This document shows positions 12,895-24,853 of a DNA stretch of 64,000 bases, one piece after another. How positions within the stretch are numbered: the stretch's first letter is position 1; each line of letters opens with the position of its first letter. The position numbers and the translations under genes were made by a program. The notes under the pieces are model-generated. The model was not told where the DNA came from. It made no database searches and saw only the letters and a program-made list of their open reading frames with translations. The stretch comes from Aldrovandia affinis (lineage: Eukaryota > Chordata > Actinopteri > Notacanthiformes > Halosauridae), in NCBI GenBank assembly GCA_029706075.1, contig JAINUG010000138.1, forward strand, positions 2,232,001 to 2,296,000, given 5' to 3'.

Positions 12895-15569
12895 ACATTC
12901 CCGACTGTACTCATGAGGTAGTTATGACTGTGGCAATACTTTCCTGCATGAAATGACCATTCCACGCTGACCCTGTCTACGTTCGACAGTATCGAATTCC
13001 TCAAGCAGCCCTTGACTCTGTGCGGGAAATCATAACTGAACTATTGCAAAAGGGACTCATTGGGGAATGCAACTCCACTTATTCCAGTCCGATTTGGCCA
13101 GTACTTAAACAATCCAGCAAATTGCGGATTTGTATCAAGTTGGGATGCTAGACCACATCCACAGGGGTGGACAGTAGACACTAATTAACTCAGTGTGACA
13201 CTGCAGTTCGGAGTGGTCCAAACTGCAGCGCCACAGAAGTCAGAGACAAAAGGCTTTTCGCGCCACAACTTCAAAGGAACAGTTGTTCCTTTCCCATTGG
13301 TTTAAGACCCTTGGAGGGCTGTTCTAACAACCTGTTATATCTTCATGTTAGCCCATAGCTCCATTTACCTGTAAGTTAACGCCCTGTTACTTCCCCCTTG
13401 TGATTGTTCCCTCCCCTTCCGTTGTGTTGGATATGAATATCCATTTGAATTTGAAGGCGGGAGATTCGCTGTCCTGCGTGACACGAGTCTCCGTGCAGCT
13501 GCTCGTAATTAAAGCTTTAATACTGTTTAAAGGAATTCTCTCTGATCCTACTGAGTTTTAATTTCCACGACACGGATAATGGTTGATTTTAAACAACTCA
13601 ACAAACAAATCCCCCCCTCCCGCTGACCAATGGCTTATTTGGATGAAACCCTGGTGAAAGTTCAAAATGCTAAATGTTTTACCTTCCTTGACATTGCAAA
13701 TGGGTTCTGGACAATCCCTGTGCGACAGGAGGCCCAGCACAAGCTAACCTTTTCTTTCAACAACGTGCAATACACATGGACAGTCACGCCGTTTGGATAT
13801 GTCAACTCACCCGCAGAATTTAACATTTTCCTCCACAAAGCCATTCCGGATGTCAGTTCAAGGAACATTGCTATTTATGTGGATGACATTCTGATGTGGA
13901 GTGACATGTGGGAGACACACCTGGGACTGCTGTCTTATGTGCTTGACAGACTGCAGGCCGCGGGGGCAAAGATCTCACTAGAGAAAGGACAATGGTGCAA
14001 ACAAGCAGGGGTTTCCAGGTGGGGTCTGAAGGTATAAAGCCACAACTGAACCCCCTCAAACCTCACACAGTTGCACAGCTTCCTGGGCATCTGCAACTTC
14101 TCCAGGCACTCTGTGGAGGATTACGCCTCCATTGCTCAGCCCCTCACACACCTGCTCCGAAAGGATACTTTGTAGTATTGGGGCCAGAAAGAACAAGCTG
14201 CCATGCAAAGCTACAAGATGCCATCGCCTCAGCACCAGCTCTGGCCTATCCACACAAAAACAAACCCTTCATCCTGGAAACCGCTTTTACACCACTCAGT
14301 ATCAATGCTGTGCTCAAGCAGGAGCATAACCAGGACAAGCGAGTGGTATCATATGCTAGCAAAACTCTCAGCCCGGTGGAACAAAGATTCACAGACTGTG
14401 AAAAGGCATTGTTCTCTGCCTTGTATTCAACAATACCGGAACTTAATTTGTGGGATCAAAATCATTCTTGAGATTTGTCACCAAATACTGACCTACCTCA
14501 CGAGTGGGAGAATACAACAAGGCAAGGTCACCAATGCCAGGATATCCAATTGGGTGCTGGCAACGGAAGGACTTTCCCTATAGGTCAAGTACGCCAAGAA
14601 GAAGAATAATGCTGTGGCCCAGTGTGTCGCTGAGCTGCATGACTATGCAGCCGCACCGCTCCCCCTCTCTGACACCCACCATCCTGAACCGACCCCCGTC
14701 CCCACTAACCACAAAACCTTTGTGGAGGCAGACTGCTTTGCTTTTCCTAAGGTGTATGTGGATGGCTCTGCCCATCGCAAGACTGGTACACCGGGTGCCA
14801 GCATTGGATTAGTATGGACAAACTGTGACTTACCACCACCAAGTTCCAACTGGGAGAAAAATCCAGCCAGTATGCAGAATTACCAGGCACACTCATTGCT
14901 CTCACACAAGTCGTGGAACACAATTTCCACAACGTGGTCCTGTGTACGGACTCTGACTATACTGTGCGCAGCTTCTTTGACTACATACCACACTGGCTAA
15001 GACCGATGGTAAGCCTGTAGCCCATGCTGAACTGTTTGTAGCTGTGCACCACCTCTTGCACTCACATGACCTCACCGTGTTTTGGAAAAAGATCCCAGGT
15101 CACTCCAAGTTGGACGGTCCTGACAAACAAGGCAATGACCAGGCTGACACTTTAGCAAAAGAGGGAGTATCTACAGGCTAACCATGGATATTTCACACAT
15201 CAACCGTGAGAACCCTGCAACTTCCAGATGACAACACACCCCCACCTCCCCCTGGCAATACTCCACAGGAACTCAACACCCCTGAATTCCCGCGACCCCT
15301 GGTCCAGGTGGAGGCAGTAACCCGCAGCCATGCTAAAGCGCCAGACCCTAACAATCCCTTGAATCCAACCACAACCAACTTGGTGACACATAACACAAAG
15401 GAGGACCTAGTGCAAGCACAACATGAAGACCCAGCCATAGCACGCATCAGCTATGTCCTTCAGAACACTCCTCTGCCCACTGATGCAGACAATCTGCACA
15501 CAGACCCCTACTTTCTAACACTCTATAAACACAAAGACAAACTTTCACTACAGGAAGGCTTGTTAGTCT
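12895..15569 (+). pseudogene. pol region: reverse transcriptase and RNase H (fossil)
   Basis: Reverse transcriptase is recognisable from the N-terminal YSSPIWPVLK motif (about 13,075), the palm block LDIANGFWTIPV (about 13,690), TPFGYVNSPAEFN and the catalytic YVDDIL (about 13,877). A connection domain (AYPHKNKPFILET, VVSYASKTLS, EQRFTDCEKAL) is followed by RNase H (VYVDGSAHRKTG near 14,755; NDQADTLAKEG near 15,135), then the linker towards integrase. This order is that of retroviral and Gypsy-type pol. The region is interrupted by a solo LTR and is decayed, with several breaks. Confidence 0.8.
13130..13572 (+). mobile_element. Solo LTR inside the retroviral pol, CGGAT duplication
   Basis: A 443-bp insert in the RT region, flanked on both sides by CGGAT (13,125-13,129 and 13,573-13,577). 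It starts T-TGTATCAAG, ends CCACGACA and has an ATTAAA signal near 13,509 followed by a short U5-like segment. Size, five-base duplication and CA end fit an LTR whose internal part was lost by recombination. It is a different family from the LTRs at 3.7, 6.3 and 46 kb. Confidence 0.7.
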
Positions 15570-15573
15570 TTAA

Positions 15574-17024
15574 CCCCCTGAGGTCCGTGCTTAGTTCAGA
15601 GAAGCTTTGTGATTTTGGTGTCGTCTGATATTTATCTCAATTGCATCAACTTAACACACACTTACTCCAAAGTGTTTGATATTTTAATTTGAAGGACAAT
15701 CACAGCTACATTTATATGCCATCAATAGTTTGGTCAGTATCATATGCAGCTTGTAAATAGATCTACAAACACAAGTTATAAAGAGTACATTTTTGTGCCG
15801 TCACAAATGTTGTGAAAGCACACACTAAACTATAGTGACAAATTGTTTTGCCAATATGATTTTGTTCATCAGGGTCTTGGTTATGTAAGGATGTCAAAAT
15901 AGTTTAGCACATCTGAGATCTAAATAGCTAAAAACCTGATTTTATCAGAACTGGTCAAATTTATTTGCTAATGGCCTGAATATTCATGATCCACACATTC
16001 TCCACACCTCTAAGATCTGTCAGATGGGCCATTTCTCTCTCAAAGGTTTGAGAGAAATTGAGAAATATTGTCCATGTACACATGATATCCAGAACCCAAG
16101 TAATCACGATTCACAAGTGATATTACAGTGTCATATGTAAGTCCTCCTTGTCCTATCTGAAAGTAGTTCTTTCCTGGGTACACAGAAAAACCCACAGTAT
16201 ACCCAGTGCTAGAGTCACACAGTACTGTGTACTGTGTCATACCGGCCAGTTTGAACAGGTGAGTTTTGAGGTGTGATTTAAATGTTGTTATGGTGTCAGA
16301 CTGTCAGATGTGTGGGGGGAGGGCAGAGGGCATTCCAGATTATGTTATCTTTTGTGTTCTAATAAACGATCTGTACCTACAATGTTTTCATTCAAAAACT
16401 TCAGTATTTTGTAAAGATAACGTAATTTACGTTTGAAATTAAAATGTGAAGAGTATTTTTACATAGATCTTGAGTGCCTATTGCAATTTGTAACGTTACA
16501 ACAAACGGAATATGTATAGCGTCACAAGATGCAGAATTCATATATTTTCACGAGTATGCTGTCTCTCTTCCTCTGAATCCTCTGAATCCTCTTCAGTATC
16601 GGGACACGATGAGTTGTTGTCCTCGTCGCTTTCCATCAATGCTCCCAAACACTCCAGAGCAGAAAATCTTGCTATCTTGAATAAAATCTGCTTCACATTG
16701 TCGGGACATTTTATGTGTTGTTTACACCGGCGATTTCACACATAGCCCCACACCCCTCCCTGAAACTAGCACCTAGTTACCATGTCAATAGAAGGGGTAT
16801 GGTACTTCCAGGTAAAACAGACAGTAAAAGGCAAGGTTTACTTTTGGTCTAATTAACCTAATTTTAAAAATCTCATATTATTTGCCAGTGCTCAAATCGG
16901 AAAGTCACGATTCTAAGGTTTCTGTCAATGTTTTTGCCATGTGTGTATGATAACATCTCGCGACATCAGAAATGGTAATATACTTTTATTGCTGCTCGTC
17001 AGCGATCCAGCCGACCTCAGGGTG
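15574..17024 (-). mobile_element. piggyBac-B copy 2, inserted at TTAA in pol
   Basis: Complete end to end: TTAA (15,570-15,573), CCCCCTGAGGTCCGTGC... to ...CGACCTCAGGGTG, TTAA (17,025-17,028). By comparison with the copy at 54,208-55,882 the transposase reads on the minus strand. This copy, unlike its sisters, keeps a piece of the catalytic domain (listed separately). It lies between the RNase H/linker and integrase parts of the retroviral fossil. Confidence 0.85.
16040..16240 (-). pseudogene. piggyBac transposase, catalytic-domain fragment
   Basis: A 66-codon frame that reads VLCDSSTGYTVGFSVYPGKN, then GLTYDTVISLVNRDYLGSGY and HVYMDNI. This is the DDE (RNase H-like) part of a piggyBac transposase: the D in CDSSTGY and the D in YMDN correspond to conserved aspartates of the family, and the GL.YDVV..L...YLG.GYH block between them is diagnostic. 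The N-terminal third and the C-terminal part are missing, so it cannot be an active enzyme. It sits within piggyBac-B copy 2, on the strand predicted for its transposase. Confidence 0.8.
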
Positions 17025-17028
17025 TTAA

Positions 17029-18180
17029 GGGCACCAATGATAAACATCACCAATGATAAACAATGGGTGGTTCCCCGCCAATGGAGAGTCACTATGATGC
17101 ACAATGCCCACGACGAACCCTGTGGGGGGCACCGGGGTGAGAAACCCACTATCGAGATGCTGCGACAAGTAGCCTACTGGCCAGAAATGTGGACGAATGT
17201 AAAAGAATATGTAAAGGGATGTCTTACTTGCTACAGATTCCAACCAGTGCTGCCACGGCACAGAGCTCCACTTCAGCCAGCCCACACAACGCAACCCTGG
17301 TCTCACATTCAATTGGGACTGGATAGGGTCGGTAACTCGCTCGAGCAGGGGAAAGCAGTATGCCCTAACGGTAACAGATCACTTCATCAAGTGGGTAGAA
17401 TGTCTGCCAGCACCGCGAGACACAGCAGAAACCACAGCCATCCTCCTCATTAATCATGTCTTTACCAGGTGGGGATTACCCCTGTGTGTGAATTCAGATA
17501 GAGGGACCCATTTCACTGCGTCTATCATGGAACATGTGTGGAACACCCTGGGAGTGAAAAGACAACTGCACGTGGCCTACCGACCCCAAAGTAGTGGCCA
17601 AGTGGAAAGAACTAACCAGACAGTTATCAACATGCTCAAAAAGTACCTAAGTGCTAACCAAAAGGATTAAGATATCAAGCTGCCCCTTATCCTCATGGCC
17701 ACCTCCTCAAAAGCCACTCAGGTATCCCCTTTTGAAATTATGACTGGTAGACAGATGGTGCTACCTCTCCACCTCCTCTGCACTCTCCCAGGGGAAAGTG
17801 CCCCTGCAGGACTCCAAGTAACCAGTTACCTCACAGACTTAGGCAAACACCTGCAGGGTATCTTCAAGTTTGCTAAGTTGAACATGAAGGCTGAGGCAGT
17901 CGGCATCAAGGTATATTATGACCAGAAGGCTTGCAAGAAGGAGTACCAAGTGGGCGACAAAGTGCTGTACCGACTACTCCCGTGAACAGAAACGTTCCAA
18001 GAAACTCCTTCCGAGCTGGAAAGGGTCTCACGTCATCACCCATTATCCATCACCTAAAACTTCAGACTAACCGCAGTACTTCCCAAAAGTGGGTCCATAT
18101 CATCCAGCTCAGACTATATGCCCCCTCACTGCCCCAACCTGACCTAAGTGAGGTGTCGAGCCCACTATAATAGACCTTGT
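17029..18180 (+). pseudogene. pol region: integrase (fossil)
   Basis: The zinc-binding domain is visible near 17,100-17,240 (HDEPCGGHRGE, then CLTCYRF, the HHCC signature). The catalytic core follows: [18 protein letters not shown] near 17,490 and SSGQVERTN near 17,590, the D, D and E motifs. The C-terminal part has SPFEIMTGRQMVLPLHLL and YYDQKACKKEYQVGDKVLY near 17,960. This matches integrases of retrovirus-like fish elements. Broken in several places; continuous with the upstream pol apart from the piggyBac-B insertion. Confidence 0.8.
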
Positions 18181-18193
18181 CATTCTGTTGCAG

Positions 18194-18485
18194 ATGCACC
18201 CTCCTCTCCTCATCACCATCGCCTCCCTCAGCCTTGGGATCAAACTTCCAATCTCTCCCGGAGTCTCTTTGATCACCGTCCCAGAAAACTCTGTGATACA
18301 TGTCGGAGTATACTGCCCTGTATTACCTAGACTAGGGAAGCTAGCAAGCGGAAATAGAACTTGTGGATGTTTTCAGGGGTCATGAACTACTGAATTCCCA
18401 GAGAAACTGGACTCAGTGTTGGCCAGAAAAGGGACGCATTCCCTGGAGGTCATAGTGAAGAAACAGGATCTTTTCTGTACTATCC
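18194..18485 (+). pseudogene. env-like start downstream of integrase (fossil)
   Basis: Just after the integrase region the sequence TTCTGTTGCAG precedes ATGCACCCTC. This fits the spliced-env layout of retroviruses, in which env begins behind a splice acceptor. The first residues (MHPPLLITIASLSLG) are hydrophobic like a signal peptide. The frame soon ends and no transmembrane subunit is seen, so the env assignment is by position and by this short signal only. Confidence 0.4.
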
Positions 18486-19231
18486 CTCTGCTGCTTTCCT
18501 CATTTGGTGAGCTGTAAGTAACCAGAGTATCTTCATATCTGTATAATGGTTCATGACCGGATAAAGCGGACCTTTTGTAGTTAATGGAACACTTTTCCTC
18601 GCTAGATTCTGCCGGTCTCTTCTAAGTATATTGCCTAGTATGTATCATAGTTTTCCCTTGTGATACTTCTCTGTTTGACATTACTTCCATCAAAGATAAT
18701 TAATGAATGTTCAAAAGAGTAAAATCAGGCATGATTAAATACCTTATTTCTGTTGAATAAACATTCCATTGATTCATAAAAGAATTCGGTATGGTTTCTC
18801 TCTTATACTATTGAAATAGTGATCAACGGACAAATCCTCAGGATATACTGAAGTTGAAGGGTGTTTTTAGTTCTTTGATTAGAAACACCATATTTAAGAA
18901 GGTTGGGAAGTAATGTCAATTATTCTATAATTATTCCTACTTAGGCCTTAGGCCATTATTAGCCTAGTTATAAGTAATTGAGGCTGGATTCAAATGGGCA
19001 ATAATTAAGGCTTTATTGAATTTGATGGGTAACTATTGACTTTAATAATAGCCTTACGGAGTGTATTGTCACAATCATTACTGATCTGACAAGATGCCAA
19101 AATCTGAAAGTAGTTCTGTCACGGGGGGTCCGATTTGCATATTACCCCAAATTAATGTTAAATTAATTTAAAGTTACCGTCAATGGGAAAGGCAGAGAAC
19201 AATCCTAGGTAGTGTTTGGGGATTCGTTTTA
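18486..19231. other. Spacer without recognised gene
   Basis: AT-rich; no family recognised, and no LTR detected at the 3' side of the retroviral fossil. Confidence 0.5.
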
Positions 19232-20514
19232 GTGGTGGGTGTTACGGTTCCTTTCAGGGACACGGATTATTTGACTCAATTCCCTGAAAGGATTCCTTCA
19301 TGGATTTGTTCACCAGTTCCTTCGCTGCTATCGTTCAGACCGTGAATAAGAACGAGAGTTATGCAGTGACTGGGTCCGACTCTGTTGGTAAATATTGTTT
19401 AACTGAGTGAAAACATTACATTTAAATTACTATACATTTTTCTGGGACTGTGTAACAATAGGATAAATAAAAACAATAAAAGCACAATATCAACAACAAT
19501 GATCATACTTAATTGTAACATGGATCAAACAGCCTAAAAATAAAAGCCTTTCATGGTTAATTTCTAAGATCAGAAGGAACATCTCCAAATTAAAAAATCT
19601 AAACAAATACTTGAATGGACAGCCTTTCTAAGTAGGCTACATATTACCAAGTGATCATTCACATGGCCTAAGACGTCCATTTATGTTGACTAACTTGTGT
19701 CGGTTTCCTGCATCATAGCCTACATTTTTCATCAAACTATCTGCACCAATGTTAAAACAATGTTGACCTCTAGAATTATCAACAAAGTGGTGATAAATTC
19801 ATATAGACTAGCATATTATGCTTGAATAAAGGAATATAATGATATGGTTTAATTTCTCAAATTGAGACTATACCAACTCTGCGACTAAAAATAGTCTCTG
19901 TTGGGAAATAGCCTCTTTTGTTCACTGTTTATGTATTTACTAATTGGGAGTAGCCTATAGGCTAAGCATTTCTCAGATGTAACTGCTGGGCTGAGCAGCT
20001 AGCGTAAACAAGTTGCTTTAAATTTTATACTCAGTCTCAGGCAAGTTCGTCATTGCAATATGAAGACATTATGGGGAGGGAGAGACATAGAGCTGCAGCG
20101 AATATGTAGTAGGCTAGTCTCTCGTTCCGGATCTGGACCTGCCTCGTGGAATGAGGAATGACAGCAACAGCATGTCCAGTTCCAGTTCCTTCATGGATTT
20201 GGTACTCATCACTTTCAGTTCAGGAACTGAAGTTACTGTTGCTTTCGGTCACCCTGACGGGAGGGGCTCAGAGAGCACGCCCCGCTCAAGCGGTTCAGTG
20301 CTGTCGTTGGCTAATGGCTACTACAGACTAGAGCCCAATGGTGGAAATTGTTAAATAGGAGGAGTCGCTGCAGTTTCAACGAATGGCAGTTCCCAAATGT
20401 ATTTCCTGAGAGATTAACCAAAGGAACGAATCCTACATGGAGGTGAGTCAGTTCCTTTCGTTCACCAAAAGGATTCCTTCAAAAAGAACGAATCGTTCAT
20501 AAATGACACACCAC
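19232..20514. mobile_element. Non-autonomous DNA transposon with GTGGTG ends
   Basis: Left end GTGGTGGGTGTTACGGTTCC and right end (reverse complement) GTGGTGTGTCATTTATGAAC, with TA on both outer sides. The subterminal CGTTC/GAACGA-rich words (TTCGTTC, GAACGAATCGTTC) are a common fish repeat signature. No transposase-like frame is inside. Superfamily unclear; the TA flanks could also be part of a longer duplication. Confidence 0.6.
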
Positions 20515-20516
20515 TA

Positions 20517-22281
20517 ATTAGTTTACAGAACTCCATTACCCAGAATCCCTAGTGGGACCTTGGAACATGCCCACCTGTCAAAAAGTTTGATTGATTACTT
20601 AAGGGTCAAAGGTTACATTCCTAAGTGACAGTTATAAAAGCAATATGATAATCATATTATTAAATGGACTATCAAGAAATCTCATAAAGGGCAGAGGGCA
20701 GCCAAACTGATTAGGGAATTAATCTAAAATATCATCTGAAAAAATTGCATTGAGGTAAACCCCTCCTTTTCTGCATACAGGCCTTGTATTATATAGAAGA
20801 TACACTGTTAGTTTATTTGCTAATAAGGTAAGTCACAGTAAGTTGGTACAATGAACCTTCACACAATATAGCCTGAAGGAGTTGTCAGTGCCCAATCCCC
20901 TCTAGCACAGACTTGAATGTACATTTTGCCTATTTTATTCTCTTTATAGTCAGGAGATTTGCTAAACTCGTACAGACTAGCTTACTAACTTACTGTTCTA
21001 TTAGCTAGCTAGCTAAACCAGTTTAACTAGCAATTTTATAGTGAGTGGTTGTAGTGTGTACAAATGTACAAATAACAGATTCCAATCACGATTTACACTG
21101 AAATTATGTGTAGTCTGTAAGATTATTTAATTCGCGTTCCACACTTCACCACTGTTGGTATGACCCCCCCCCCACGGACCGCTGTTCTTGTGCATATTTC
21201 CATGTAAAATAAATCTATCTATTCACTGTTTCATATTGTCATTGTACTCCATTAACATCTGTACTTATGTGTCACTAATTACCTCAAATATAATGAGGAT
21301 ATAAACCCTTGTCAAATCTAAAAGTGACCCTAAACCGTGTCACTGTATGAACTACAAATGGCGGGCCTGTCTGCGTCACGCATTGTAGTTCTGGCCATAT
21401 CTTTAAAATGACAAACGCTGTGGACATAGGCTCGACAATTCAAAGCTATTACACAATCATGTATATAAGGTATATGTGATATTTTTAGGAATGCATTTTT
21501 CTATTATGAATGTTCAAGCCTGTAATGTGCTTCTGACATAAAAAAAATGTTATGAAGTTGCAGGTAAAAAAATTATCTTATTTCATTTATCGGTTTAAAA
21601 ATTGGGCCAAAATGCCCCTTCTATGGGGTGCTACTGAGCCTCCTAGGGTAGTCAGGCAAAAACAAATCCACAGATCTCCACTATCCAGAATGATAATCAC
21701 CTGTACTGAGTTTCATGACGGTAAAACAAAGTGTGTTATCTGGCTCAAGGGAAGCCAACCATGTAAATCTGTAGCATTGTTGACAGATGTCAGGCATTGC
21801 AATAGGCTAGACAAGGAAAAGGGCAGAAGTCTTGACCAAGAATGGTTTATATGGCCACAGAAGCTCCAAAGAAGCATGACTGTGGTCATGTTATCTCTCA
21901 TGCTCCCTGAGAGGTAACAATAAAACACAGAGCAGTGTAGTCAGTATGGGGTGGAATCTGTGCCATGGATGGTAATTAACCATCTCCTTGGTAAACATTT
22001 GACTCCAGGAAGTAGCCAGTTGCCTGTTGAAAGCCATAAGGTGTTATATTGGTGAAAGGACATATGTAAATCTGAACTAGGACACAGCATCGGTGTTGGG
22101 TTTGCAATTTACATTGAGTTACAATCTATGTTGTTGCAATGTCCTGGGCGTAGCCTACTAATTGGGACGTTTATTCACCTTACTGGTTGGTGATGTAGTT
22201 AGTGCAAACAGCTTACTCTCTTTATATGAACTTAAAAGCCTGACTTTCCTTTATACAGTATAACTGAGGTTATGATGTGCT
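20517..22281. other. Spacer without recognised gene
   Basis: A 121-codon frame (21,552-21,917) has no recognisable motif and no splice context; I do not call it a gene. A TAGC-rich patch occurs near 21,003 and a C-run at about 21,165. Confidence 0.5.
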
Positions 22282-22651
22282 GCACCTGGGGGAACCTGGG
22301 AGACACACCCAATTAGGGAGGAAACCATATATGCAGTCCAATTTACACATATGTCACTGATGCTGGAAATTTGGTTCAATGATTTGTCCCCAAGACATTT
22401 TATTTTATTCAGTTAATTCATTTTTCAGGACCACGTACATTTATTAGCATATATTTTTCCTCTGTAAACTTACTGCATTGTCCCCACCATATTTTGTCAA
22501 AAGCATCTGCACATGACACTCCATAGAGTTAAATGCATCCATTCATGTTAAACAGCATGCATTAATGCATTTCATGAAAGCATCAGTGACATATGTGTAA
22601 ACTGGCCTGCATATGAGGTTTACTCCCTAATTGGATGTGTCCCCCAGGTGT
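22282..22651. repeat. Foldback/MITE with ~90-bp inverted arms
   Basis: The left arm (22,284-22,371: ACCTGGG, ACACACCCAATTAGGGAG, TTTACACATATGTCACTGAT) is repeated in inverted form at the right (about 22,573-22,649: ATCAGTGACATATGTGTAAA, CTCCCTAATTGGATGTGT, CCCAGGT). The ~200 bp between is AT-rich. No coding frame; a short non-autonomous element. Confidence 0.75.
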
Positions 22652-23333
22652 CCTTTTTCTATCTGTGGAATATCAGTTGGAAAAGGCCAATACTCTCAGC
22701 CTATTGCTGCAAGGCTGATCCATGCCTTTATTACCTCCAGAATGTTCTGTTACAAAGGGCTCCTAACAGGTATTCCTGCTAAGTGCCTGGACTGCAATGT
22801 GTTCAGAATTGTGCCGTTTTAAGTTAATTTATCATGTGATCACATCATCCCTGCGCTTTCCAGTCTGCCACCAGATTTATTTAAACATTTTCTCACTGAC
22901 TTTCAATGCCATTTATGTAAATGCTCTGGAGTACCTGTGTGACCTGTTCCAACCCTGTAGCTCTGGTCACTCTCACATCTCTCTCCAGCAGCCTGGGTGT
23001 AAAACACTGTGTCGTTTCTCCATCTCACAACAGAACCATGAAGATAGGAAGAGTTAGATAGGAGGAGTTATCTGAAGTGACAAAAAAGAATGCAAATCTT
23101 GTTAGAGTTTTTTTAATCTTTTCGCGGCACCGTTTGGCTGACCGCTGGATCCCTATATTCAGTAAACGCTGCAATATGACTTGGTAGACCTTCTCATTGC
23201 GAGTGCTGGACTCCAGATCTCATTGAATGTTTTGGCCAAACACTGTTGAGGGCTTGCACCCCAAGAACAGACTAAACTGAATTTTCCATGTTTCTTCTTG
23301 TTTAGGAATACAATCTTCTTCCGGAATTGTGAT
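22652..23333. other. Spacer without recognised gene
   Basis: The overlapping short frames at 22,631-23,057 lack family features. Confidence 0.45.
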
Positions 23334-23594
23334 ATAAAAAAATGGTGGTTATGTCTGAGCCGGTCTAATATTTCGTGTGACGATTGTGCTTGACCAATCA
23401 ATGGTCTGCAGTATTGCTAGCTTCACTCTTAGTTCCCTGTTTGGTTCGTTAGTACCCTGGCAAGAGCAGTAACTAAATTCAGCACGGATACTTAGCTTCG
23501 GTACGGTTTGCTTGGCAATGGATAAAGCAACAGAACGTGGGGCCACTGATTATTCACCATGCCGTACCGTACCGTGCGGCGGAAAAGCGCCATA
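23334..23594 (-). repeat. GTACCGTACCG-ended MITE, copy 1
   Basis: About 260 bp, homologous in inverted orientation to 57,177-57,450. Shared words: GAGCCGGTCT, GTGACGATTGTGCTTGACCA / TTGGTCAAGCGCAATCGT, GCAGTATTGCTAGC and the CG-rich end GCCGTACCGTACCGTGCGG followed by GGAAAA. Non-coding; probably a non-autonomous DNA transposon. Confidence 0.65.
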
Positions 23595-24016
23595 ACAGAC
23601 TGAAGAAACACTCTTACAGCTTGGACTGAATGCATTGACTTGTAACTTGACTTTAAGAACTTGGAAAAATGTGATTTGGTTACACCTTGGTAGAGAGTCA
23701 CAGCCAAGTTATCACAACCAGGCGCAGAAAAGAAAAAATGGGCCAGCACATGCCTTACATGTATTATATGGCACAGATGATGTAAGACCACATAGCTACA
23801 CATGCTATTAATGTTTCATATGAAAAATAATATTTTGATTGTTGTTTAGAGCACAAATATAAACTTTAAAAAATGTGCTTACCTAACACTTTTTTATTTT
23901 TTATGTTGTGTAGTAGCTGCTACAAAATTATAACAGTACATAAAGCTTACATTGACTCTTATGTGAATAAAAATAAATTATATAAAGTTACAAGTGCATA
24001 AATAATAACAATTCAA
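23595..24016. other. Spacer downstream of the small spliced gene
   Basis: AT-rich, no family recognised. On the minus strand it would be the 3' flank of the small gene at 24,017-24,547; AATAAA-like words occur (for example the complement of TTTATT near 23,893). Confidence 0.4.
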
Positions 24017-24547
24017 TCATTCCTCAACAACGGAGGAGGGCTCCCACGAGTCCTTCCATTTGGTCCCACTGTAAAGAAAGCCAACAAATTATGAGGAATA
24101 ATGTACATTAGAGTTTAGTCATTTTCATGAATCTACCAAATTGTACAACTAAATGTGCACTGTAAATGAAGTAAATGACACTGTTACAATTAACCAAATG
24201 TTTAAACTGTTGTGGATGGTGAGCCCTATATACATACAATGTAGAGGGTAACACATTTTATATTTGCACACATACCAGGCCTTGCATGGACTCCACCTAC
24301 TCAGGACCTCCTTCATCCCCTATAGTACAAACACAAAACAAAGCATATTATAACACACGTGTGGCCTTTTTGAAAACCTCCAAATATAGATTAAGTGACT
24401 GTGTTTCTATAGGTACATTATCTGTTCTAAATATATCTTAGAGCATACTACCTCCAAATCAGCCATTACTTTATCAATATCAAGCTGTAATTCCCTCTCC
24501 ATACTGTCCTCTGGTGTACATTGATCAGACAATCCTTTCTGAGCCAT
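24017..24547 (-). CDS. Putative small three-exon gene, 63 residues, unknown function
   Basis: Seen by reading splice signals on the minus strand. Exon 1, 24,452-24,547: ATG then 32 codons (MAQKGLSDQ..., ending DKVMADLE), donor GAG|GTAGTA. Intron of 132 bp, acceptor CTATAG. Exon 2, 24,276-24,319: 44 nt (GMKEVLSRWSPCKA), donor CTG|GTATGTG. Intron of 207 bp, acceptor CTTTCTTTACAG. Exon 3, 24,017-24,068: ends KWKDSWEPSSVVEE and TGA. Phases agree throughout and the three exons total 192 nt with one stop at the end. A TTGATTTTCAG upstream of the ATG could be the acceptor of a 5' non-coding exon. The predicted product is acidic, with a Cys pair (CKAC). I do not recognise the family. It may be a real small gene, part of a longer gene, or a decayed duplicate. 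Confidence 0.5.
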
Positions 24548-24853
24548 AAACATTTCTTAACACCTAAGGACCACAAAAAGCATACTGAAAATCAAAACAT
24601 GGCTTAGAAACAAATTAAAATATTTTTAGCAGTGGTTGTTATACAACTGCCTGATGCTTAATTTTTCATGAATCAAACACATTGTACAACTAAATGTGCA
24701 TTGTACATTAAGTGATATAATTTCAAAACATATATATTTCAGAAGTAGTTGACACTATTACAATTAACCACATGCTAGATACTAAATATAGATGAAGTGA
24801 CTGTGTTTCTACAGGCATATTATCTGTTCTAAACATATCCTAGAGCACACTAC

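Larger units (their letters stand above)
12056..18485 (+). mobile_element. Endogenous retrovirus-like element, broken fossil
   Basis: Remains of a retrovirus-like element in the order gag-like region, pol (reverse transcriptase, RNase H, integrase), env-like start. The RT palm (LDIANGFWTIPV, YVDDIL) and the integrase (HHCC zinc region, C-terminal segment ending VGDKVLYRLLP) resemble foamy-like retroviruses and the retroviral-type LTR elements of fish; this is a judgement by eye. No flanking LTRs are visible, so both outer ends are probably lost. It is broken in many places and interrupted by a solo LTR (13,130-13,572) and by piggyBac-B DNA at 12,745-12,890 and 15,574-17,024. It is older than all three insertions. 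Confidence 0.75.

Noticed and set aside
21552-21917. 121-codon frame as a host gene
   Set aside because: No motif, no splice sites in sensible positions, and an AT-rich lead-in; likely chance.
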